Positions 53,194 to 62,025 of a stretch of DNA of 64,000 nucleotides are shown piece after piece. The translations under genes were made by a program, and so were the position numbers. The notes below the pieces were generated by a model. It was not told where the DNA came from and ran no database searches. It saw only the letters and a list, made by a program, of their open reading frames with translations. This stretch comes from an uncultured Pelagibacteraceae bacterium (lineage in GTDB: Bacteria; Pseudomonadota; Alphaproteobacteria; Pelagibacterales; Pelagibacteraceae). The stretch spans positions 1 to 64,000 of the forward strand of contig CACHQZ010000002.1 of assembly GCA_902582165.1 (NCBI GenBank). The letters run 5' to 3'. Every line of letters starts with the position of its first letter. Positions within the stretch are counted from its first letter, which is position 1.

Positions 53194-54289
53194 TTTTAGA
53201 AATTTTTTTCAATTTTTGAATTGAAATTTTATATGTGTTTGGTTGAGTAGTTTGTCCAATCTTTTTTATCAAAATAAAATTAATTTTATCATCATTATTT
53301 TTTTTATCATTTTTTAAAAAGGGTATTAAATCAGATATATTTTTTTCGTTTAAATATTTTTGGTAGGTGTAAGAAAGTTTATTTTTTTCGTAAATCGCTG
53401 TAATTTCTTTTAAAATACTTTCATCGCAAACCTTATTTATTATTGATAATTTTGTAGCTAAAATCATACCGGCTAAAACGGCTTCTCCATGAGTTATCTT
53501 TTTGGAAAAATTATTTTTTGCCTCAATGGCATGAGCAAAAGTATGACCAAAATTCAAAATCATTCTAGTTTTTTTTTCATTAACATCTTTATTCACAAAT
53601 GAGATCTTAATTTTGCAACTTTTTTTAATCGAATAGATTAGTTCTTTGGATTTTTTTTGGATGATTTTACTTGTATTTTTTTTTAACCAAAAAAAGAAAT
53701 TTTTATCTTTAATTAAAGAGTGTTTTAATATTTCTGCATAACCACAAATCATTTCTTTTTTTGGTAAGGTTTTAAAAAATAATGTATCATTTATTACAAG
53801 CTTTGGCTGATAGAATGATCCTATTAAATTTTTTCCATAAATAGAATTTACACCGGTCTTACCTCCTATTGCAGAGTCAACTTGAGCTAATAAAGTTGTA
53901 GGAATATTAATGAAATTAATACCTCTTTTATAGATACTTGCAATAAATCCAACTGTGTCTCCAGTTATTCCACCTCCTAAAGAAATAATTAGATCAGATC
54001 GATTAAGCTTCTCTTTTAATAATCTTTTTAAAAAATAGTCAACTGAAGTAAATGATTTTTTTTTCTCGCTTGCATCAAAAGGTAAAAATATTACTTTGTA
54101 TTTTCTGAGCTTAATATTCAAAATTTTTTTAAATTTAGCTGGAACTTTCTTATCGAAAATAATTACGATTTTTTTTGTACTCGGGCACAAGGTCTTTATT
54201 TTTTTAGGGATAATTGGTAGTAAGTTTTTTCCTATTATTACTGAGTATCCATAAGATGAATTTTTAAATTTAATTTCTTGTTTTTTCAT
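53177..54289 (-). CDS. aroB: 3-Dehydroquinate synthase
   Basis: This NAD- and metal-dependent enzyme performs the second step of the shikimate pathway. Motifs include SLGGGITGDTVGFIAS near residue 103, the IPTTLLAQVDSAIGGKTGVN segment near residue 128, and metal-binding His residues in FGHTFAHAIE and HGEAVLAGM near 247 and 265. Length 370 aa is normal. The start lies 20 bases inside the 3' end of aroK, so the two shikimate genes are coupled. Confidence 0.96.
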   Translation of the reverse strand: MKKQEIKFKNSSYGYSVIIGKNLLPIIPKKIKTLCPSTKKIVIIFDKKVPAKFKKILNIKLRKYKVIFLPFDASEKKKSFTSVDYFLKRLLKEKLNRSDLIISLGGGITGDTVGFIASIYKRGINFINIPTTLLAQVDSAIGGKTGVNSIYGKNLIGSFYQPKLVINDTLFFKTLPKKEMICGYAEILKHSLIKDKNFFFWLKKNTSKIIQKKSKELIYSIKKSCKIKISFVNKDVNEKKTRMILNFGHTFAHAIEAKNNFSKKITHGEAVLAGMILATKLSIINKVCDESILKEITAIYEKNKLSYTYQKYLNEKNISDLIPFLKNDKKNNDDKINFILIKKIGQTTQPNTYKISIQKLKKISKIIALY

Positions 54290-54785
54290 AAAGCTTCAAT
54301 ATTTGATCAACAATTTCTTCAGGACTTAAATAATTACATTTAATTCTGTGATCAGCTTCACTATAGATTTTCTTTCTTTCTAAGTAAATTTTATTAATTG
54401 TTTCATTAAGATTTTTCTTGAATAGCAGGGGTCTTTTTTTTGTTTTTCTCAATCTTTTGACCAATTCATCAACACTAACGTCTAACCAAAAGCTAATCGT
54501 TAAATCTTTTACTATTCGTCTTATTGAATTATCAATAAAAGCACCTCCACCTAAAGAGATGACAGATTTTTTATTTTTAAGTTCCTTAAGACTAATTTTA
54601 TTTTCAAGCTTCCTAAAATATTTTTCACCCTTGTTCTTAAAAATCAAATTAATTGAAGTTCCCTCTTTGTTTTCAATGACTCTGTCAATATCTGTGAAGT
54701 TATAAGAAAGGTTTTTAGCCAGACTTTTTCCTATCGTAGTTTTACCTACTCCCATCATTCCTGTCAAAACAAGGTTTTTTGTCAA
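54270..54785 (-). CDS. aroK: Shikimate kinase
   Basis: This P-loop kinase phosphorylates shikimate. Walker A is GMMGVGKTTIG at residues 8-18, the shikimate-binding DIDRVIE is near residue 33, SLGGGAF near residue 76 and the lid region RKTKKRPLLF near residue 112. Length 171 aa is typical. It is the first gene of the aroK-aroB pair, divergent from the 59-aa membrane protein with a 73-base gap. Confidence 0.96.
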   Translation of the reverse strand: MTKNLVLTGMMGVGKTTIGKSLAKNLSYNFTDIDRVIENKEGTSINLIFKNKGEKYFRKLENKISLKELKNKKSVISLGGGAFIDNSIRRIVKDLTISFWLDVSVDELVKRLRKTKKRPLLFKKNLNETINKIYLERKKIYSEADHRIKCNYLSPEEIVDQILKLYEKTRN

Positions 54786-54858
54786 TTTAAGATCCGATTT
54801 AAAATTTGATTTTTCATAAATATGTCTTATTTATTAAGTTTAAATTAATTCTAAAAGT

Positions 54859-55038
54859 ATGCAACTTAAATACAACAGACAACAAAGCCTAGGAAGTTCA
54901 TTGCTAAAAATATTAATTAAATTGTTTTTGGTTGTTATATTTTTTATTGTTGCTATTTTTTTGATTGAAAAAATATCATTTCCTAGCCCTAAAAAAAATT
55001 ACGATATAGAGATAACGAATGAAATTAAAAAGCTTTAA
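54859..55038 (+). CDS. Small single-span membrane protein, 59 aa
   Basis: This gene is missing from the ORF track, being one residue below its apparent cut-off. ATG at 54859 opens a frame of 59 codons: a basic, polar cytoplasmic start (MQLKYNRQQSLGSSLLK), one strong ~20-residue helix (ILIKLFLVVIFFIVAIFLI), and a short periplasmic tail ending in EIKKL. Its last 20 bases overlap the 577-aa gene in another frame, a typical coupled junction in this genome. It probably forms an operon with that gene. I know no family name; the signal-anchor topology and placement suggest a real protein of the envelope. Confidence 0.7.
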   Translation: MQLKYNRQQSLGSSLLKILIKLFLVVIFFIVAIFLIEKISFPSPKKNYDIEITNEIKKL

Positions 55039-56752
55039 AATAATAGGCTTAATTTTATCATTAACTCTTATCTTTCCTATAGCCAGTGAAGAAAAAATAG
55101 ATATATGGAATAAAAAAAATACTCAAAAAATTGAAGATAAAAAAGAAGAGAAAATTAAAGCCGAAGAAAAAACAAAAAATTTAAACCTAATACAAAACAC
55201 GATTAAAAAAGAAACAAAAATTGAAAGCAACCTACTGGACAGCACGAATGAAATTAAAATATTTGGAATATTTGATCCCGCAAAATTTAATTTTAGTTTA
55301 GATATGTGGTCTAATACTAAAGCAGAGGATGTAAGAGCAAGTATTAAAAGATTAAAAAGAATAAAATTATCGAAAACCTCGAATGAAATTCTTGAAAATA
55401 TTTTATTCTCTTTTTCTTACCCTCCTCTGGGAATGAGTGAAAAAGAATTTATTAAATTGAGAATAGATTGGTTAATTGATAATAACAGATCTGATTTGAT
55501 AGAGAACTTTCTGAAACAAAATAAAGAATTTCATGGTAAAAGCAAAGCTATACAATATTTAGTTGATGAGAATATCTCAAAAGCCGATATAAAAGAGGGA
55601 TGTGAAAAGGTAACGTTTATTGATAGCAACATTAAAGATTCATACTTAGAAAAATTTAAAATTTATTGCCTTGTATTCAATAATAAAAAATCTCAAGCTC
55701 AACTCTTGTTGGATCTTTTGAGAGAACAAAAAAAATCTGACAAATTTTTTGATGATAAGATAAATTACTTATTAGGTATTAGTAACAATACCTCTAGTGA
55801 GATTAACGAAAAAAATTTGTTAAATTTTTACCTTTCAAGCGTTACTATTAAAGATTTTAAATATGAACCATCTAATAAGACTAAAAAAGAAATTTGGAAG
55901 TATCTGAACGCAGCTAATTTAATAAAATTAGAAGATATTTCCGATAAATCAAAAATAAAAGATTTAGAGCAAGCCGCTAATCTTGGGCAAGTAAATACTG
56001 GTCTAATTTTTGATATATATAAAAACACGCCTTTCAGTATAAATAATTTAATTAATGCTAAAAATATTTATCAAACTCTTGAAGGAGCAGATGCTAGAGC
56101 ATTAATTTACCAAAAGTATTTATTGTCGGAGGCCGTTGATACAAAAGTAGAATATCTTTTTTTATTAGAGGAGTTATTTGAAAAAGATAAAATTAGTTAT
56201 ATTTACTCAAGTTTTTTAAGTGATGAAATAAAAGAAATTGGATTAGAAAATATTTCAGATGAATATAAAGAAACAGCTAAAAGTAGAATGCTTTTTGAAG
56301 AAAATGCGAATATTAAAAAAGTTAAATATAATGATAAAATTTTACATCAATCTAAAATAATAAAATTTTATATTGAAAACGAAGAACAAAAAAAAATTCA
56401 AAAAGACATTGATAAAATTTTTAAAAAAATTGGGAAGAATAGAAAATATTTTTATTCAGCTAAAGACTTAGCTTTAGTAGACTCTTTGATAAAAGATGGT
56501 TTTGAGATTCCTAGTAGTTTTAATCGAAACGAACTAGAGTCCAAATACGATGTGCCAAAAAACTTATTACAATTAATAGAAAATAAACAAAACGCATTTT
56601 TAGCTTTAAAAATTGTAGAAATTATTGGTGAAGATGAGCCATATCAACTTGACCCAGAAACTATTTATTTTATAACTAGCCTTTTAAATGAAACAGACTT
56701 AGTTGAGCTTAGAAATAAAGTATTAATTTCAGCACTACCCCAAAGAGTCTAA
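55019..56752 (+). CDS. Secreted/periplasmic helical protein of unknown function
   Basis: This 577-aa protein starts with a signal peptide (hydrophobic core LKSFKIIGLILSLTLIFPIAS), followed by a Lys/Glu-rich, probably coiled or disordered stretch to about residue 60. The rest is a long alpha-helical array with repeated Leu/Ile spacing, resembling TPR/alpha-solenoid architecture. The segment SYPPLGMSEKEFIKLRIDWL near residue 135, the GCEKV/YCLVF cysteine pair near 195-218 and LLLDLLREQ near residue 227 look like conserved blocks. From memory, longer proteins of this kind lie near aroK in other Alphaproteobacteria, without an assigned function. It ends 17 bases before def. Confidence 0.78.
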   Translation: MKLKSFKIIGLILSLTLIFPIASEEKIDIWNKKNTQKIEDKKEEKIKAEEKTKNLNLIQNTIKKETKIESNLLDSTNEIKIFGIFDPAKFNFSLDMWSNTKAEDVRASIKRLKRIKLSKTSNEILENILFSFSYPPLGMSEKEFIKLRIDWLIDNNRSDLIENFLKQNKEFHGKSKAIQYLVDENISKADIKEGCEKVTFIDSNIKDSYLEKFKIYCLVFNNKKSQAQLLLDLLREQKKSDKFFDDKINYLLGISNNTSSEINEKNLLNFYLSSVTIKDFKYEPSNKTKKEIWKYLNAANLIKLEDISDKSKIKDLEQAANLGQVNTGLIFDIYKNTPFSINNLINAKNIYQTLEGADARALIYQKYLLSEAVDTKVEYLFLLEELFEKDKISYIYSSFLSDEIKEIGLENISDEYKETAKSRMLFEENANIKKVKYNDKILHQSKIIKFYIENEEQKKIQKDIDKIFKKIGKNRKYFYSAKDLALVDSLIKDGFEIPSSFNRNELESKYDVPKNLLQLIENKQNAFLALKIVEIIGEDEPYQLDPETIYFITSLLNETDLVELRNKVLISALPQRV

Positions 56753-56769
56753 GTAGAATATAATTAACC

Positions 56770-57294
56770 ATGTCTAAGAGAAAAATTGTTACAGAGCCTA
56801 ACCCTATTTTAAGAAAAAAAAGTGACATATTAGAAACAGTAAACGACGAAACAAGAAAACTTTTGGACGATATGCTTGAAACAATGTATGCCGCTCCTGG
56901 TATTGGTCTAGCAGGAGTTCAAATAGGAATTTTAAAACAATTAATTGTCATAGATATATCCAAGGAGCCCGAAAAAAAAAATCCATTATATCTTATTAAC
57001 CCACAGATAACTTTTAAATCTAAAAAAACTTCAACCTACGAGGAGGGGTGTTTATCCTTACCTGGTCATTTTGCAGAAGTTGAAAGGCCAACTGAGTGCA
57101 TAGTAAAGTTTATAGATTATTATGGAAAAAAAAAAGAAATTAAAGCCGATGGAATACTATCAACTTGCATTCAGCATGAAATTGACCATTTAAACGGAGT
57201 TCTATTTATTGATTATTTATCAAAATTAAAAAAAAATATGATAATTAAAAAATTAATTAAACAAAAAAAATTAGCAGATAAAATTATTCTTTAA
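56770..57294 (+). CDS. def: Peptide deformylase
   Basis: This metalloenzyme removes the formyl group from nascent N-terminal methionine. The three motifs are GIGLAGVQIG near residue 43, EEGCLSLPG near residue 90 (metal Cys) and CIQHEIDHLNG near residue 132 (metal His pair and catalytic Glu). Length 174 aa is normal. It is followed by fmt after 4 bases; fmt adds the formyl group that Def later removes, a classic pairing. Confidence 0.97.
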   Translation: MSKRKIVTEPNPILRKKSDILETVNDETRKLLDDMLETMYAAPGIGLAGVQIGILKQLIVIDISKEPEKKNPLYLINPQITFKSKKTSTYEEGCLSLPGHFAEVERPTECIVKFIDYYGKKKEIKADGILSTCIQHEIDHLNGVLFIDYLSKLKKNMIIKKLIKQKKLADKIIL

Positions 57295-57298
57295 TCAA

Positions 57299-58222
57299 AT
57301 GGCTCAAAATATTATCTTTATGGGGACTCCAGAATTTGCTGTTCCAATTTTAAAATCCATCCACCTTTCAAAACATAAAATTTTAAAAGTTTACACTCAG
57401 CCACCAAAAAAAAAGGACAGAGGTCAAAAAATTAACTTCTCACCGGTCCATAAATACTCTATCAAAACTAACTTGGATGTTGAATATCCTGAGAATTTTG
57501 AAACAGATAAAGAAATAAAAAATATTAAAGATTTAAATCCAGATATAATAATAGTAGTAGCTTATGGAAAAATATTACCTTCAAAACTTTTAAATCTTAA
57601 AAATTCGAAATTTATAAACGTTCATGCTTCTTTATTACCAAAATGGAGAGGAGCAGCTCCTATTCAAAGAGCAATAATGAATTTAGATGAAGAAACGGGA
57701 ATTTCAATAATGAAAATTATCCCCAAATTAGATGCAGGACCGGTAATGATGAAATCTAAAGTCAGTTTACCTTTTGGAATAAATTTTAATAATCTGAGTT
57801 TTAAGATGTCAAACTTGGCATCAAAAATGATTTTAGATTGTATTGATTTGATAGAAAAAAAACAAGATACATATACTCCCCAAGAAGAGTCCAAAGCAAC
57901 TTACGCAAAAAAAATAACAAAACAAGAGGCAAAAATTAATTGGAATGATAGAGCTAAAAATATTATTGCGAAAGTTAATGCTTTGCATCCAAACCCTGGA
58001 TCTTGGTTCGAAGTTAATGGATCAAGAATTAAACCAATTAAGTTAAAAGAAATAAATATTCAAGGAACCCCAGGCCGGGTACTTGATAATAATTTTACTA
58101 TCGGCTGTTCAGAAAATTCTGTTCAAGTTCTGGAACTAAAAAAAGAAGGAAAAAAACCTATGCTTGCAAAAGAGTATTTAAAAGGAAATAAAATAGAAAT
58201 AGGCACTACATTAAATGTATAA
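57299..58222 (+). CDS. fmt: Methionyl-tRNA formyltransferase
   Basis: This enzyme formylates the initiator Met-tRNA using 10-formyl-tetrahydrofolate. The N-terminal Rossmann domain shows FMGTPEFAVPIL near the start and the active-site block NVHASLLPKWRGAAPIQRAI near residue 104 (Asn, His and the downstream LDAGP Asp). The C-terminal OB-fold domain includes NALHPNPGSWFEVNG near residue 225. Length 307 aa. Its 3' end overlaps truA by 8 bases. Confidence 0.97.
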   Translation: MAQNIIFMGTPEFAVPILKSIHLSKHKILKVYTQPPKKKDRGQKINFSPVHKYSIKTNLDVEYPENFETDKEIKNIKDLNPDIIIVVAYGKILPSKLLNLKNSKFINVHASLLPKWRGAAPIQRAIMNLDEETGISIMKIIPKLDAGPVMMKSKVSLPFGINFNNLSFKMSNLASKMILDCIDLIEKKQDTYTPQEESKATYAKKITKQEAKINWNDRAKNIIAKVNALHPNPGSWFEVNGSRIKPIKLKEINIQGTPGRVLDNNFTIGCSENSVQVLELKKEGKKPMLAKEYLKGNKIEIGTTLNV

Positions 58223-58955
58223 TTACCTTTTAAAGATTGAATATGACGGAACAAAATATGTTGGATGGCAGTATCAGAAAAATGGATTATCAATTCAAGA
58301 AAAAATAGAAACAGCACTAAAAAAAATATTTAAGATTAAGATAAGAATTATTGGAGCCGGTAGGACTGATAAAGGTGTACATGCTGTTGAACAATCTGCC
58401 AATTTTCTAATAGAAAATAAAATTAAAGATAAAAAAAGATTTATAAATACTATAAATTTTTTTTTAAATAAAAGTCTCATTTCTATTATTGAAGTAGAAG
58501 AAAAAAATCTTAAATTTCATTCAAGACATTCTGCCAAAGAACGAATTTATATTTATAATATAATAAATAGATCTGCTCCTTTATCACTAGATGAAAACAA
58601 AGCCTGGCATATTAAAAAGAAGCTCAACCTTGACCTTTTGAGTAAAGGTGCAAAAATTTTAGAGGGTTCGCATGATTTTTCAACTTTTAGGGCTTCATCT
58701 TGTTCTGCAAAATCACCTATAAAAAAAATTAACTCTATAAAGGTGAAGAAAATTGAAAATAAGATTATTATAACTTTTAAATCGAAGTCTTTTTTACAAA
58801 ATCAAGTTCGCTCAATGGTCGGTTGTTTAGAAAAATTGTCCACAAAAAAATGGAGTTTGAAAAAATTTAAAAAGATATTTAAGTCAAAACAAAGAAAAAA
58901 TTGTGCTGCGCCTGCTCCAGCACACGGATTGTTCCTTAAAAAAATTAGATATTAA
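58215..58955 (+). CDS. truA: tRNA pseudouridine(38-40) synthase TruA
   Basis: This enzyme makes pseudouridine in the anticodon stem-loop. The catalytic Asp lies in GAGRTDKGVHAVEQ near residue 52. The N-terminal KIEYDGTKYVGWQYQKNG and the later SFLQNQVRSMVG segment near residue 193 are family marks. Length 246 aa. It ends the def-fmt-truA run, with a 4-base convergent overlap with the SET gene. Confidence 0.97.
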   Translation: MYNYLLKIEYDGTKYVGWQYQKNGLSIQEKIETALKKIFKIKIRIIGAGRTDKGVHAVEQSANFLIENKIKDKKRFINTINFFLNKSLISIIEVEEKNLKFHSRHSAKERIYIYNIINRSAPLSLDENKAWHIKKKLNLDLLSKGAKILEGSHDFSTFRASSCSAKSPIKKINSIKVKKIENKIIITFKSKSFLQNQVRSMVGCLEKLSTKKWSLKKFKKIFKSKQRKNCAAPAPAHGLFLKKIRY

Positions 58956-59392
58956 TTTTTTATTCTCCATCTTGATCCCTCTCTTACAATATAACCTACA
59001 CATTTTTTAGACTTACACTTGCAAGGGAATTGTTTATAATCTTTGTCAAAACTGAAACCATAGTCATATGATAATTCTTCATTCTTTTGAATATCTTTAA
59101 TAGCATAAACCCAGATTTTTAAACCTGATCCAGTAACTTCACAGTTTGGTTCACATGAATGATTAATTAGTCTTGCTGTATTAAATTTAAAGTCTCCGTC
59201 TAGATCAAACCTTTTGTTTAAATTGAATAGATAAATTGCTTTACCATTGTCAAATTTTGGATCTTCAGCACTTTTTTTAACGGAAATAATTTTACCTTTA
59301 TACTCTATAATCTTTGTACCTTTTTTAATATTACAACTAGCATAAAGACCATTCTTATCAATTTTTGATTTTTTTATTTTGTATAGTCTCAC
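58952..59392 (-). CDS. SET domain-containing protein lysine methyltransferase-like
   Basis: This stand-alone 146-aa SET domain is similar to small eukaryote-like S-adenosylmethionine-dependent lysine methyltransferases found in some bacteria. Visible features are the GLYASCNIKKGTKIIEYKGK opening, the pseudoknot motif RLINHSCEPNCEV near residue 70, the SYDYGF motif near residue 110, and a post-SET cysteine set CKCKSKKC near residue 123 that would bind zinc with the SET cysteine. The substrate is unknown. It overlaps dapE by 4 bases, so it is translated with the lysine/DAP genes. The gene is intact and compositionally like its neighbours. Confidence 0.9.
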   Translation of the reverse strand: MRLYKIKKSKIDKNGLYASCNIKKGTKIIEYKGKIISVKKSAEDPKFDNGKAIYLFNLNKRFDLDGDFKFNTARLINHSCEPNCEVTGSGLKIWVYAIKDIQKNEELSYDYGFSFDKDYKQFPCKCKSKKCVGYIVREGSRWRIKN

Positions 59393-60546
59393 TTAAAATA
59401 TTCTTCTAAAATACTGTTATATATTTTTGTAAGCTTTCTTAAATCTGATAAGGAAACACATTCATCTACTCTATGCATAGTTTTATTTACTAGTCCAAAC
59501 TCGAGGCAAGGAGAAATCTTTTTTATAAATCTTGCATCCGAGGTACCTCCAGTCGTAGAAAATTTTGGATTAATATTTGTTATTTTTTTGATAATTTTTT
59601 TTGCCATAAATGTTGTTTTTTCAGGTTTTGTTAAAAAAGCCTCTCCGTTTGCAATAAAATTAATTTTATATTTACATTTATTTTTTTTACTAATTTGTCT
59701 AACAATCAAATTAATTTTCTTCATGAGTGATGAAGAAGTATGTAAATTATTATACCTTATATTAAACTGGGCTCTAGCTCTTGCAGGAATAATATTATGA
59801 GCTTTATTATCTACATTTATGGAAGTAAATTCCAAATTAGAGGGTTGAAAATTTTTGTTTCCTTTATCTAATTTTCTTTCTTTAAGTTTTTTACATATTG
59901 CTACTAGAGTATTTATTGGATTATTTGAAAGGTGAGGATATGCAATATGCCCTTGAGTACCAGAAATTTCGATTTTTCCTGACAAACTTCCTCTTCTTCC
60001 AATTTTTATCATCTCTCCAAGTTTGTTTGGATTAGTTGGCTCACCCACTATACAAAAATCAATTTTTTCTTTTTTTCTCTTAAGGTAATCTACAACTTTC
60101 TTAGTACCATTTATTGCATATCCCTCTTCATCACCTGTAATTAAAAAACTAATTGATCCATTAAAATTATTGTTCTTAATTAAAAATTTACTCACTGCTG
60201 CAGCAAAGCAAGCTATTGAACTCTTCATATCATTAGCCCCTCTTCCAATTAAATGATTATTTCTAATTGCTGGTTTGAAGGGATTAACAGTCCAATCTTT
60301 AAGATTTCCTGGAGGAACAACATCAGTATGACCGGCGTAGCATAGGTTTGGTCCCTTTTTACCAATTCTTGCATACAGGTTTTTTATTGGTTTGCTTCCT
60401 TTACTTTTAAATTCTAAAATTTTACAATTAAAGCCTAATTTTTTTAATTTATTGCTTAAAAAGTTTATTACTCCTGCGTCTTTAGGAGTGATACTTGGAA
60501 ATCTTATTAGATCTTTAGATAATTGTAATTCGTTTATTATAGTCAT
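59389..60546 (-). CDS. dapE: Succinyl-diaminopimelate desuccinylase
   Basis: This M20 family di-zinc hydrolase frees L,L-diaminopimelate in the succinylase branch of lysine and peptidoglycan synthesis. Metal ligands are visible in CYAGHTDVVPPG near residue 68, NDMKSSIACFAAA near 105, ITGDEEG near 140 and VGEPT near 168. The C-terminal FGLVNKTMHRVDE holds the last His. Length 385 aa. It is coupled to dapD by a one-base overlap and to the SET gene downstream. Confidence 0.96.
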   Translation of the reverse strand: MTIINELQLSKDLIRFPSITPKDAGVINFLSNKLKKLGFNCKILEFKSKGSKPIKNLYARIGKKGPNLCYAGHTDVVPPGNLKDWTVNPFKPAIRNNHLIGRGANDMKSSIACFAAAVSKFLIKNNNFNGSISFLITGDEEGYAINGTKKVVDYLKRKKEKIDFCIVGEPTNPNKLGEMIKIGRRGSLSGKIEISGTQGHIAYPHLSNNPINTLVAICKKLKERKLDKGNKNFQPSNLEFTSINVDNKAHNIIPARARAQFNIRYNNLHTSSSLMKKINLIVRQISKKNKCKYKINFIANGEAFLTKPEKTTFMAKKIIKKITNINPKFSTTGGTSDARFIKKISPCLEFGLVNKTMHRVDECVSLSDLRKLTKIYNSILEEYFK

Positions 60547-61373
60547 TAATCTCTAAGTAAGTCATTTATAGAGGTTTTGCTTCTAGTTTTTTCATCAACT
60601 TTTTTAACTATAACTGCACAGTACAATGAGGGTCCATGAGGTTTAGATTTGTTTGGAATGCTTCCGGGAACCACTACCGAATATGCAGGAACTTTGCCAT
60701 AATGTATTTCTCCAGAGTTTCTATCTATTATTTTCGTAGATGCACCAATGTAAACACCCATTGATAACACAGCACCTTCCTCAACTAAAACGCCTTCAGC
60801 AATTTCAGATCTAGCACCAATAAAACAATTATCTTCAATTATAACAGGACCAGCTTGAAGCGGTTCTAGTACACCTCCTATACCTGCACCGCCAGAAATA
60901 TGACAATTTTTTCCAACCTGAGCACACGAGCCAACAGATGCCCAAGTGTCAATCATTGTTCCTTCATCCACATAAGCTCCAAGATTTACAAAACTAGGCA
61001 TTAAAACAACATTTTTAGCAATGTATGCACCTTTTCTCACAACTCCATTAGGGACATGACGATAACCAGCTTTTTTCCAATCTTTCTCTCTCCATTTAAC
61101 CGTTTTACCAGGAACTTTATCATACCAAGTAGTATAAGGCCCTTTCATCATTGCCATTTTATTAATTCTAAAGCTCAACAAAATAGCTTTTTTAATCCAT
61201 TGATTTACAACCCAACTTCCATTTAATTTATTAGCCACTCTGATTTTTCCACTATCAACTAAATTAATAGTTTCATTAATAGCCTTTATTAACTTTTTAT
61301 CTGATTTTGGACCTACTTTTTCTTTTTTTTCAAAACTTTCGTTTATAATCTTTTCTAGCTTATCGTAACTCAT
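60546..61373 (-). CDS. dapD: Tetrahydrodipicolinate N-succinyltransferase
   Basis: This enzyme transfers succinyl from succinyl-CoA to tetrahydrodipicolinate, just before the DapE branch. A helical N-terminal domain precedes a left-handed beta-helix of hexapeptide repeats ([54 protein letters not shown]). Length 275 aa is typical. The start lies 14 bases inside the 3' end of the HAD phosphatase gene. Confidence 0.97.
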   Translation of the reverse strand: MSYDKLEKIINESFEKKEKVGPKSDKKLIKAINETINLVDSGKIRVANKLNGSWVVNQWIKKAILLSFRINKMAMMKGPYTTWYDKVPGKTVKWREKDWKKAGYRHVPNGVVRKGAYIAKNVVLMPSFVNLGAYVDEGTMIDTWASVGSCAQVGKNCHISGGAGIGGVLEPLQAGPVIIEDNCFIGARSEIAEGVLVEEGAVLSMGVYIGASTKIIDRNSGEIHYGKVPAYSVVVPGSIPNKSKPHGPSLYCAVIVKKVDEKTRSKTSINDLLRD

Positions 61374-62025
61374 TAATCTCCTTTAAAAATTTTGTTAAAC
61401 TTTCAGTCTTATAATTAATAAAATCTGAGTCTGAGTATTCTGCTGCCCAAGGTTCATTATTTTTAATCCAAACAGTTTTCATTCCCAATTCATATGCTGG
61501 CTTTAAATTTCTTGCAATATCTTCAAAGAATATACAATATTGTGGCTCAATTTTGTAATTTTCTACTAATTTTTCGTAAGGCTCTTTGGAAGGTTTTGGA
61601 ATAAATTCACAATCTCTTATGTCAAAAATTCCGTCAAAAAGCTTATCTATTCCAATTCTTTTCGTGACATTTAGAGCATGGGCTTTAGAGCCATTAGTAA
61701 AAATTATTTTTTTTCCTTCTAATTTCTTAATTTCTTTCTCTAAATCCTTATTTTGATCTAAAAAACTAAGATCTACATCATGAACAAACTCTAAAAACTC
61801 ATCTGCATCAATTTTATGGTTCTTAATCATTCCGTTTAAAGTTGTATTGTACTCTTGAAAATAGTTTTTTTGAATTTTCCTAGCTTCCTCAAGGCTAACG
61901 CTCAGTTTTTCAGATATAAATTTAGACATTTTTTTGTCTACTTGGTCAAAAACTTTAGTAGCACCATCATAAAGAGTATTATCTAAATCAAATAACCAAA
62001 ATTTTATATTTTTTAAGTCTTTCAT
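61360..62025 (-). CDS. HAD-superfamily pyrimidine 5'-nucleotidase-like hydrolase
   Basis: This haloacid dehalogenase-type phosphatase has 221 aa. The nucleophile motif [19 protein letters not shown] is at residues 11-29, motif [11 protein letters not shown] near residue 109, motif III lysine in [10 protein letters not shown] near 141, and the acidic motif [14 protein letters not shown] near 166. The DNTLY form fits the SDT1/YjjG pyrimidine 5'-nucleotidase type, which in alphaproteobacteria commonly lies between argB and dapD. The exact substrate is unproven. It overlaps argB by 4 bases and dapD by 14. Confidence 0.9.
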   Translation of the reverse strand: MKDLKNIKFWLFDLDNTLYDGATKVFDQVDKKMSKFISEKLSVSLEEARKIQKNYFQEYNTTLNGMIKNHKIDADEFLEFVHDVDLSFLDQNKDLEKEIKKLEGKKIIFTNGSKAHALNVTKRIGIDKLFDGIFDIRDCEFIPKPSKEPYEKLVENYKIEPQYCIFFEDIARNLKPAYELGMKTVWIKNNEPWAAEYSDSDFINYKTESLTKFLKEINELR

